This document shows, in pieces, positions 57,087-64,000 of a stretch of DNA of 64,000 bases. The notes under the pieces were generated by a model. The model was not told the DNA's origin, searched no databases, and saw only the letters and a list, made by a program, of their open reading frames with translations. Position 1 is the first letter of the stretch. Each line of letters begins with the position of its first letter. Origin of the DNA: Xenophilus aerolatus (GTDB lineage Bacteria; Pseudomonadota; Gammaproteobacteria; Burkholderiales; Burkholderiaceae_C); NCBI GenBank assembly GCA_030418545.1, contig QAIB01000006.1, forward strand, positions 179,455-243,454. The letters run 5' to 3'. Position numbers and translations under genes: made by a program.

Positions 57087-57620
57087 ATGCGCCCCCATTC
57101 CATGTCCCAGTCATCCCGCGTCAGCGGCTTCGGCCTGATCGAAGTGCTTGTGGCCGTCCTCCTCGTCAGCATCGGGCTGCTGGGCGCAGCCGGCATGCAC
57201 GTGCGCGCCGTCGAATACACCATGGACACCGAACGACGCCAGATGGCAGCCATGGTGGCATCGGAACTGATGGAAACCATGCGCAGCGACACCACCACCG
57301 TGCTGCAGGCCACTGGCGCCCCCAAGACCGATCTGGGCGGCTACGCGAAGGCGAAGGACGCCGCCCTACCCACGGTCACCACCGCCGACTGCATGCCGCT
57401 CAGCAGCAATCCGGGCAAACGCCTCGGGTGCTGGGGCGCTCGTGCCAAGCGCGTCATCCCCGAACTGCCCGACGCCCTCATCACGAGCACCTTCACGGTT
57501 GAAGCTGACGCAGCGACCAATGTGGTCTCGATCACCGTGGCTTGGCCGGTCAAGAAAGGGCAATGCCTGGACGGTAAAGACAATGACTACTGCATCTACA
57601 CCCTGCGCTCGCGCCTTTGA
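57087..57620 (+). CDS. pilV: Type IV pilus modification protein PilV
   Basis: Minor pilin of about 177 residues. The prepilin motif SG/FGLIEVLVAVLLVSIGLLGAAGMH is followed by the PilV helix (ERRQMAAMVASELMETMRSD). Three possible starts are in frame: GTG 57072, ATG 57087 and ATG 57102. None has a strong ribosome site, and the FimT stop is close, so coupling is likely. The C-terminus (CLDGKDNDYCIYTLRSRL) overlaps the pilW start by 38 bases. It differs clearly from the PilV-like protein at the left edge. Confidence 0.88.
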   Translation: MRPHSMSQSSRVSGFGLIEVLVAVLLVSIGLLGAAGMHVRAVEYTMDTERRQMAAMVASELMETMRSDTTTVLQATGAPKTDLGGYAKAKDAALPTVTTADCMPLSSNPGKRLGCWGARAKRVIPELPDALITSTFTVEADAATNVVSITVAWPVKKGQCLDGKDNDYCIYTLRSRL

Positions 57621-58485
57621 GGCACGCGCCCGCCGCGCCAGTGGCGTCCAGCAGCGAGGCATCTCCCTGGTGGAGATCATGGTGGCAATGGCCATCGGCC
57701 TGGTCATCGTGCTGATCGCTACCACGGTCTACACGCAGGGCGTCTCCAACTTCAGCTTCCGCACGGGCCAGAGCGAGAACCTCGGCAACAGCCGTTATGC
57801 GCTGGACACGATCGAAGCCGCGTTCACCAAGGCCGGGTACCGCCGCGATCCGACCCAACAGATGAAGCTCGCCTTCCCGGCCAACGCGACGGCCTACAAG
57901 AATGGGTGCCAGTTCGCCGCGGGCGAGGCCATCAAGGTGGTCAGCGTGGGCGTGCTGTGCATCCGGTTCCAGGCGCGCGACAAGGACGAAAAGGACTGCG
58001 CCGGCACGGCGGCCGGCATCAACAGCCTGGCGGCCTATGAGGCGCCGCCTGCGCCCGCCATCGGTGCCGGCATGTTCGTCGAGAAGTACTTCGTCGCCAC
58101 GACCAGCAACGAGAAGTCGCTGGTCTGTCTCTCGGGCAACCAGGACAAGGACACCGAGACAGGCACGCCGGTTGCCGATCGCGTGAGCGGCGTGCTCTTC
58201 GAGTACGGCGTCGGCAAGGCGCCCGTCGACGACGACTCGATGGCCGAACGGAAGGTCGAGAACTTCAAGACGACCGTGCCTGCCGCCGACGAGGTGGTCC
58301 GCTCGCTGCGCTACAGCCTTCTGTTCTCCAGCACGGCGGCCGGGCTGACCGGCGGCATGGAGTCCACCGTGTGCGACCGGTGGAAGCAGTTGAGCACTGC
58401 CACGAACACGGATTGCGATCCTGCCAAGGGTCAGCTCTACCAGGTCGCCAGCGGATCGCTGATGTTGCGGAATCTGATGCCATGA
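57583..58485 (+). CDS. pilW: Type IV pilus assembly protein PilW
   Basis: Minor pilin of 300 residues. Leader and motif are QQRG/ISLVEIMVAMAIGLVIVLIATTVY (cleavage about residue 25), followed by the PilW body (SENLGNSRYALDTIEAAFTKAGYRRDP). Several cysteines (CQFAAGE, VGVLCIRF, KDCAGT, LVCLSGN) suggest disulfides in the globular domain. The start lies inside the end of pilV and the stop overlaps pilX (ATGA), typical of this operon. Confidence 0.9.
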   Translation: MTTASTPCARAFEARARRASGVQQRGISLVEIMVAMAIGLVIVLIATTVYTQGVSNFSFRTGQSENLGNSRYALDTIEAAFTKAGYRRDPTQQMKLAFPANATAYKNGCQFAAGEAIKVVSVGVLCIRFQARDKDEKDCAGTAAGINSLAAYEAPPAPAIGAGMFVEKYFVATTSNEKSLVCLSGNQDKDTETGTPVADRVSGVLFEYGVGKAPVDDDSMAERKVENFKTTVPAADEVVRSLRYSLLFSSTAAGLTGGMESTVCDRWKQLSTATNTDCDPAKGQLYQVASGSLMLRNLMP

Positions 58486-59069
58486 ATGCCTCCCGGATGC
58501 GCCGCGCGCGCACGACGTCGCCCCGCCGTGCCCAAATGGGCGCCGCCCTCTTTGTCGCCATGATCATGGTGCTATTGCTCCTGGTGATCGCGGTGGCCGG
58601 CATGCGCACGGTCACGCTGGAGTCGCGCATCGGCGGCAACATGCTGCAAAGCCACGCCATGCAGGAGGTGGCCGACGGCACACTGCGTGAAGGCGAACGG
58701 ACGATCCAGGCCTATGGCATCTCGCTGAAGCCATGCGCCAGCGCCGCCAAATCGCCGCTGGACGGGAGCAAGCCCTGCTTCATCTCCGACGCACGCGCGG
58801 ACACGAACGGCCTGAAGACGGACTTCGCGGTCAGTGCCAGGGCGTCCGGCTTTGATGACCCGCGGGGCTACTGGTACCCGCGTTACATCACCACGCAGTG
58901 CCCCAAGGGGGCCAGCGCCACGGCGGCGCTGGAATCGGCCAACACCGGCTGCACCGAGTTCTACGAAGTGAACTCGCAGGCCACCAAGTTGACATCGGAC
59001 ACCTCGCGCCCGGTCTGCGGGCCCGATGCGCTGTGCTTGCGCTCCGCAATCAACCTGTTCATCAAGTAG
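58482..59069 (+). CDS. pilX: Type IV pilus assembly protein PilX
   Basis: Minor-pilin-like protein of 195 residues. After a basic leader comes QMGAALFVAMIMVLLLLVIAVAGMRTVTLESRIGGNMLQSHAM, the PilX N-terminal helix in which the usual prepilin motif is relaxed. The rest is short and cysteine-containing (LKPCASAA, KPCFISD, TQCPKG, NTGCTEF, RPVCGPDALC). It works with PilV, PilW and PilY1 in pilus initiation. It overlaps the end of pilW. Confidence 0.9.
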   Translation: MNASRMRRARTTSPRRAQMGAALFVAMIMVLLLLVIAVAGMRTVTLESRIGGNMLQSHAMQEVADGTLREGERTIQAYGISLKPCASAAKSPLDGSKPCFISDARADTNGLKTDFAVSARASGFDDPRGYWYPRYITTQCPKGASATAALESANTGCTEFYEVNSQATKLTSDTSRPVCGPDALCLRSAINLFIK

Positions 59070-59085
59070 CCCGCCGAGGAAACGC

Positions 59086-62000
59086 ATGATGGTGAAGACC
59101 TCGATCCAAGATCGCCCCACGTTCAGGGCATTCCATGCAGCCGGCCTGCTGACGGCGGCCGTCGTCCTGCTCGCTGGGCAGCACCTCGCCAATGCGCAGG
59201 CCACGACCGAGAGCGCGCTCGCGCAGACGCCGCTCTTCGTGAGCCAGGGCTACCCACCGCTGAACATGCTGGTGATGGGCCGCGACCACAAGATGTACTA
59301 CGAGGCGTACAACGATGCCTCGGACCTGGACGGGGACGGCGTGATCGACGTGGGCTACAAGCCCGACAAGATCGACTACTACGGCTACTTCAACAACAAC
59401 GCGTGCTACTCGTACAGCGGCGACAAGTTCACACCCGTGGCTGCCGCTACCGGCACGAAGAAAAAGCAGTGCGACGGCACCAAATGGAGCGGCGACTTCC
59501 TCAATTACCTCACCACGTCGCGCATGGACGCGATGCGGCGCGTGCTCTACGGAGGCACACGAGCAGAAGACACCGCAACCGGCACCGTGCTGCAGGGCTC
59601 ATACATCCCGCGCGACGCGCACAGCTGGGGCAAGGCCTACGACCCGACGCGGGACCTGTCGATCTACGACATCCGCAACTACACGCCGCTGGCACAGCCA
59701 GTGGCCGGCACACGTCATCTGTTCGCGGTGACGACCACGGCAGAAAGTGACGACGGCGCCATTCCTCGGCTGCGCGTGCTGAACGACTCCAAGTTCCAGA
59801 TCTGGGAATGGGTGTCGAAGGAACAGCCCGTGGCGCAGGACAAGTGCATCAACAACGACACCAGCTGCGAGCAGGGAGGATCCTCCAACTTCGAGATGCT
59901 GCCGTCCAGCTCTTTGCGCAATCTGAGCATTTCGACGTGGAAGGTCAATGACACCACGCCAGGCAGCACCACGGCCATGGACTCGCACTTCACGAAGTAC
60001 GCCATACCGGCCAACCTCTGCGGCACCGGTGCGCTTAGCGTCATCAATACGCAGGGGCCGAACAACAACCCCTTCGTTCCGGGTGCAAAGAGTTGTACCC
60101 AGGACCACTACATCACGAAGATCACTGGAGAGATCCTGATTCCCGCGGCTGGGAGCTACACCTTCGCCGTGGACGGCGACGATGCGGTGGATGCCACCAT
60201 CGACGGCAACACCTGGGGCTGGTACGACAACCACGGCGGTGACCGCTCGCAAAGCGGGCTGCAAAGCCATTCGAAAGAGATCACTTTCTCCAGCGCGGGA
60301 TGGAAGACGGTCCAGTTCCGCCATGTCGAGAATGCAGGCGACGATCACTGGGGCCTCGCAGTGAAGAACACGCGGCCCGCAAGCGCGATCGCCAACTACA
60401 AGGTGCGTGTCGATGCCTGCACCGGCAGCAACGCAGCGCTGCGCGAGGACACCTGCAAGCCCTACCAGAACGATGCCGGCACCATCGTCTACAAGCCGAC
60501 GGGCTTGCTGCACGACTTCGGCGAGAACGAGAAGATGTACTTCGGCCTGCTCACCGGCTCTTACCAGAAGAACATCGCCGGCGGCACGCTGCGTCGCAAT
60601 ATCAGCAAATTCACGTCGGAAGTGAATCCCAAGACGGGACAGTTCATCACGCCGGCCGACGGCAAAGGCATCGTGGCCAACATCGATGGCCAGAAGGCGA
60701 TCGGCTTCAACGGTTCTACCTACAACAATTGCGGCTGGATCACGGACGGCCCGATCAGCGGCAAGTCGGACCCGTCCATTTGCTCCATGTGGGGCAACCC
60801 GATGGCGGAGATGATGTTCGAGACGCTGCGCTACTTCGCCGGCGCGACCGCGGCGCATGCGACCTACGACTATGGCAGCGGCTCGAGCAAGGACAAGGAC
60901 CTGGGCCTTTCCAAGCCGGACTGGAAGCCTCCTTACTCCTCCTCGACGGGCGGCGGCGGCTATCTGCAGTGTGCGCGGCCGGTCATGACGGTGCTGAGCG
61001 ACATCAACCCGTCCTACGACTCCAAAATCCCTGGCAGCCGCTACAACTCGATCGCGGTCAACGCTGCAGACCTGGGGGCCTTCGACGTCTCGAGTGAGGT
61101 CGACGCGATCGGCAACGCCGAAGGCATCCATGGCAAGAAGTTCTTCATCGGCCAGTCGACTTCCGGCAATGCGGATGCGGCGCCCACTGTCAAGACCGTA
61201 GACGCGCTGTCGTGGGTGCGGGGCCTGTCACCGCAGGAGCCCAGCAAGGAGGGCACTTACTACGCCGCAGGCGTGTCGCGCTATGCGGCCAACAACTTCC
61301 TGTTCGGCAATGCCAAGGGCAAGAACCGCCTGATGACCTACTCCGTGGCCATTGCCTCGCCGCTGCCCGAGATCCGCTTTCCGGTCGGCGACGGGCGCTT
61401 TGTCACGATTGCGCCATATGCCAAGTCGGTGACCGGCAGCGGCATCGACAACACGAAATTCGCTCCGACGAACCAGATCGTGGACTATTACGTCGACCGC
61501 ATCGCCAACACCGGCGTGGCCGACCAGGACGCGACAATCAACGGCGGCCGACCGTATGCCGAGTTCCGCATCAACTACGAGGACGTGGAACAGGGGGCGG
61601 ACCATGACATGGATGCGATTTCTCGCTACACGGTCGCGCTGCAGGCCGACAACACGGTGAAGATCGACATGGTGTCCGAGTACGCCGCAGGCGGCATCGG
61701 CCAGCACCAGGGTTATGTGATCTCGGGCACCACCAAGGATGGCATGTACCTGGATGTGCGAGACAAGGACACAGCCTCGGTCTTCTACGCGCTCAATACG
61801 CCGCAGGGCCGCGACCCGGGCTATTGCGTGGGCCGCTCCACCGACTCGGAGTGCATCAACCTGGGCCTCACTTCCAGCCGCGTGTTCACGCCGACCGCGA
61901 CGAGCACCTCGGGCACCTTCCTCAAGGACCCTCTTTGGTACGCAGCCAAGTACGGCATGCCCGGCCGCGATCCGGCGACGGTGAAGGGCGACCCCGACAA

Positions 62001-63876
62001 CTACTTCCTGGTCACGAACGCCACCACCCTCAAGGCACAGATGACCAAGGCCTTCAACGACATCGTGCAGAACACCAACTCGGTGACGGCGGTGTCGGTC
62101 GATGTGCCCGAAGGCACCATCACTGCCGGCGCCGACCTGTATCGCACCCGCTTCGAAGCGGAAGGATGGGTCGGGGACGTGATCCGCGAGCGGCTCACGG
62201 ACAGCGCCACTGGCCTGAACTACGTGCGCAGGTGGAGTGCGGCCGAGGTGTTGTCCAACCGCACCGCGGCCCGGAAGATCTACTACTCGGCTGCGGGCGT
62301 TGGAACGCCCACGCTGCGGGAGTTCACCTGGGCGAACATCAATGGCCAGCCCTCCGACGTGGCCTGGAAGACCGCGCTCAACATCAACCCGGCCACCAAC
62401 ACGTCGGACGGCAAGGCCGAACAGCGCATCGCGTTTCTCCGCGGCGAGAACGATACGCTGCGCGTCCGGAAGAAGCTCACCAGCGGCAAGTCCAACATCC
62501 TGGGCGACATCGTGAACTCTTCACCGGTTCGGGTGAGCGGACCGCTCTACCGGGCGAGCGCAGCCGACCGGCTGGAGGGCACCAACAGCAACTACGGCAC
62601 CTTCGTCAACGACCAGGCCAGCAGACCGGAGATGATCTACGTGGGCGCCAATGACGGCATGCTGCACGCATTCCGCGCCGAAACCGGGGCGGAGGAGTTC
62701 GCGTTCGTTCCCACGGCCGTTCGGCCCAACCTGAACCTGCTGACCGCCTCCAACTACGGCGTCAAGGACGGCATCGAACACCGCTACTACGTCGACGGCA
62801 CGCCGACCGTGTCGGACGTGTTCTTCGGCGGTGCGTGGCACAAGGTGCTGGTGGGCAGCCTGGGCGCCGGCGGCAAGGCGGTGTTCGCGCTGGACATCAC
62901 CGACCCGACCGCCCCCACGCTCCTTTGGGAGTTCGGCTCCGGCCAAGACAACAACATGGGCAACTCCGTGGCCCAGCCGACCATCGCACGCATGAACGAC
63001 CCGAGTTCGGGCAAAGGCAAGTGGGTTGCCCTTGTGCCCAGCGGCTATCAGGGGGGCAACAGCCTCGCCGGAAATGGGGGCGCCAGCCTGTTCGTCATCG
63101 ACATCTCCAACGGCAACGTGCTGCGCCGCCTGGACGTGGATGCCGGCGCGACGGCCGCGGAGTTGGGCACGCTGGGCAACGGCCTCTCGCGCATTTCGGC
63201 GGTCGACGGCAATGGCGACGGCAAGGCCGACATGGCGTACGCCGGCGACCTGATGGGGAACGTCTGGCGTTTCGACATGCGCAGCGGCGATGTGAACGCC
63301 TGGACGGCGCGGAAGCTCTACACGGCCAAGGACGACGCCGGCGTGCGCCAGCCGATCACGGCGGCGCCCTACGTCATCGGACATCCGCTGGGCCGAGGTG
63401 ATCTTGTCATGTTCGGGACGGGTCGCCTGCTCACGGCGTCCGACAAGAACAGTACGCAGAAGCAGACCGTCTACGGCATCTGGGACCGTTACTCGGAATT
63501 CAATGCGGTGGCGCCCTCGCCGCTGCCAACCACCGACAAGACACGGAGCAATCTGCAAGTGCAGACCTTTTCGGAATTGGTCGCGGGGTCCGGCAACTAT
63601 GGGATCTCCAAGACGAACATGCAGTGGTACAAGACGACGGCGACAGGCACCACCGATGCAGATGTCGAAAAGTGGGGTTGGTACGTCGATCTGCCTCGTA
63701 ACGGCGAGAAGATGACTTACGACATGACGCTGTACGGCAAGGGACTGTTCTTCTCGACCATCCGCACGTCGGAAGACCCCTGCTCGGCTGGCCTCAGCGG
63801 CACGCTCTACGCGATCGATCCGAACACCGGCGGGCAGACCAACTACGTGGTCTTCGACATGAACGGCGACGGTTGA
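59086..63876 (+). CDS. pilY1: PilY1 tip adhesin, C-terminus cut by an IS element
   Basis: Secreted pilus-tip adhesin of 1596 residues. The signal peptide is AGLLTAAVVLLAGQHLANA. The N-terminal domain includes an apparently inserted PA14-like carbohydrate-type module (about 344-435; ITGEILIPAAGSYTFAVDGDD ... GWKTVQFRHVENAGDDHWGL). From about 1160 the PilY1 beta-propeller is clear (MIYVGANDGMLHAFRAETGAE, GAGGKAVFALDITDP), with the calcium loop DGNGDGKADMAYAGD near 1374. The frame stops at DMNGDG, where other PilY1 proteins continue. The TGA is the first three bases of the adjoining IS element. GAGGA lies five bases before the ATG. Confidence 0.9.
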   Translation: MMVKTSIQDRPTFRAFHAAGLLTAAVVLLAGQHLANAQATTESALAQTPLFVSQGYPPLNMLVMGRDHKMYYEAYNDASDLDGDGVIDVGYKPDKIDYYGYFNNNACYSYSGDKFTPVAAATGTKKKQCDGTKWSGDFLNYLTTSRMDAMRRVLYGGTRAEDTATGTVLQGSYIPRDAHSWGKAYDPTRDLSIYDIRNYTPLAQPVAGTRHLFAVTTTAESDDGAIPRLRVLNDSKFQIWEWVSKEQPVAQDKCINNDTSCEQGGSSNFEMLPSSSLRNLSISTWKVNDTTPGSTTAMDSHFTKYAIPANLCGTGALSVINTQGPNNNPFVPGAKSCTQDHYITKITGEILIPAAGSYTFAVDGDDAVDATIDGNTWGWYDNHGGDRSQSGLQSHSKEITFSSAGWKTVQFRHVENAGDDHWGLAVKNTRPASAIANYKVRVDACTGSNAALREDTCKPYQNDAGTIVYKPTGLLHDFGENEKMYFGLLTGSYQKNIAGGTLRRNISKFTSEVNPKTGQFITPADGKGIVANIDGQKAIGFNGSTYNNCGWITDGPISGKSDPSICSMWGNPMAEMMFETLRYFAGATAAHATYDYGSGSSKDKDLGLSKPDWKPPYSSSTGGGGYLQCARPVMTVLSDINPSYDSKIPGSRYNSIAVNAADLGAFDVSSEVDAIGNAEGIHGKKFFIGQSTSGNADAAPTVKTVDALSWVRGLSPQEPSKEGTYYAAGVSRYAANNFLFGNAKGKNRLMTYSVAIASPLPEIRFPVGDGRFVTIAPYAKSVTGSGIDNTKFAPTNQIVDYYVDRIANTGVADQDATINGGRPYAEFRINYEDVEQGADHDMDAISRYTVALQADNTVKIDMVSEYAAGGIGQHQGYVISGTTKDGMYLDVRDKDTASVFYALNTPQGRDPGYCVGRSTDSECINLGLTSSRVFTPTATSTSGTFLKDPLWYAAKYGMPGRDPATVKGDPDNYFLVTNATTLKAQMTKAFNDIVQNTNSVTAVSVDVPEGTITAGADLYRTRFEAEGWVGDVIRERLTDSATGLNYVRRWSAAEVLSNRTAARKIYYSAAGVGTPTLREFTWANINGQPSDVAWKTALNINPATNTSDGKAEQRIAFLRGENDTLRVRKKLTSGKSNILGDIVNSSPVRVSGPLYRASAADRLEGTNSNYGTFVNDQASRPEMIYVGANDGMLHAFRAETGAEEFAFVPTAVRPNLNLLTASNYGVKDGIEHRYYVDGTPTVSDVFFGGAWHKVLVGSLGAGGKAVFALDITDPTAPTLLWEFGSGQDNNMGNSVAQPTIARMNDPSSGKGKWVALVPSGYQGGNSLAGNGGASLFVIDISNGNVLRRLDVDAGATAAELGTLGNGLSRISAVDGNGDGKADMAYAGDLMGNVWRFDMRSGDVNAWTARKLYTAKDDAGVRQPITAAPYVIGHPLGRGDLVMFGTGRLLTASDKNSTQKQTVYGIWDRYSEFNAVAPSPLPTTDKTRSNLQVQTFSELVAGSGNYGISKTNMQWYKTTATGTTDADVEKWGWYVDLPRNGEKMTYDMTLYGKGLFFSTIRTSEDPCSAGLSGTLYAIDPNTGGQTNYVVFDMNGDG

Positions 63877-64000
63877 CCCTGCCTCGATTTCACGTACAGC
63901 AGGAAGTTGATAACTTCAGAGGTACGGAGAATCGAAATGAGAGAAGGCAAGCTGCCCAAGAGGCAGTACACACAGGAGTTCAAGGCTGAGGCTATCAGGC
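63874..64000 (+). mobile_element. IS3-family insertion sequence, left end (partial)
   Basis: Sequence turns abruptly less GC-rich after the PilY1 DMNGDG codons. It begins TGACCCTGCCTCG, fitting the TG-initial inverted repeats of IS3-family elements. GAAGTT-gat-AACTTC at 63903-63917 is a perfect inverted repeat. An orfA start follows. The right end, orfB and target duplication are outside the window, so the boundary is inferred. Confidence 0.7.
63937..64000 (+). CDS. IS3-family transposase OrfA (partial)
   Basis: The 21 visible codons read MREGKLPKRQYTQEFKAEAI and on; the YTQEFKAEAIR block is the N-terminus of the helix-turn-helix OrfA of IS3-type transposases. The frame is open to the window edge. 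Confidence 0.8.
   Translation, partial: MREGKLPKRQYTQEFKAEAIR

Overview
The window is GC-rich (around 70 percent) chromosomal DNA of a betaproteobacterium, most likely a member of the Comamonadaceae (Variovorax, Xenophilus or Acidovorax-like). The gene families fit this group, and so do several copies of a roughly 62-bp dispersed repeat bounded by gctat...atagc, which I know from that family. Coding density is very high, with many 4-base ATGA overlaps. I found no rRNA, tRNA or CRISPR. All identifications rest on reading motifs by eye; no database search was run.

Layout. 1-857: end of a minor-pilin operon (pilV-like, pilE-like). 1149-4983: a three-subunit molybdenum aldehyde dehydrogenase, paoABC. 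5106-8989: ridA and an orphan pyruvate-dehydrogenase-type E1 gene, with a divergent Lrp/AsnC regulator; this resembles the mdeB 2-oxobutyrate dehydrogenase locus. 9102-11420: Fur box and siderophore receptor. 11449-14882: a translationally coupled YdeP-type molybdoenzyme and a catalase-like protein. 15102-17494: a Tat-dependent PhoX phosphatase behind a Pho box. 17514-20478: MltA, a tiny membrane protein, an OmpA-type lipoprotein and a FixJ-type response regulator; its sensor kinase follows at 20490-22655. 22681-31573: nitrilase-family amidase, YhdP, GlnE and RlpA. 31587-34128: an ECF41 sigma factor with its own promoter, a ferritin-like desaturase-type protein and an exported glutathione peroxidase. 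34129-34415: a structured intergenic region with a candidate small RNA. 34416-41126: a seven-gene operon (FAD oxidoreductase, DUF1365, Cfa-type methyltransferase, chalcone-isomerase-like, MFS, DUF3833, SDR) probably modifying membrane fatty acids. 41238-44880: GST, purB, yaeQ and two zinc-ribbon-type small proteins. 44976-46606: a yybP-ykoY manganese riboswitch and terC. 47103-52385: an orphan FAAL-NRPS. 52511-56295: a BepA-like protease, moaC and a PglL-like oligosaccharyltransferase. 56573-63876: a second minor-pilin operon, fimT-pilV-pilW-pilX-pilY1. Its last gene is cut off by an IS3-family element entering at 63874.

Themes. Type IV pilus genes sit at both ends, with a pilin-glycosylation candidate beside the second cluster. 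Two molybdoenzymes share the window with moaC. Nutrient and metal control is readable in the DNA: Fur, Pho, manganese riboswitch and ECF41 promoter. Short repeats lie not only between genes but inside them. Copies appear to encode the signal peptides of two exported proteins and a membrane helix of PglL, and two repeat-like insertions lengthen the E1 enzyme in frame.
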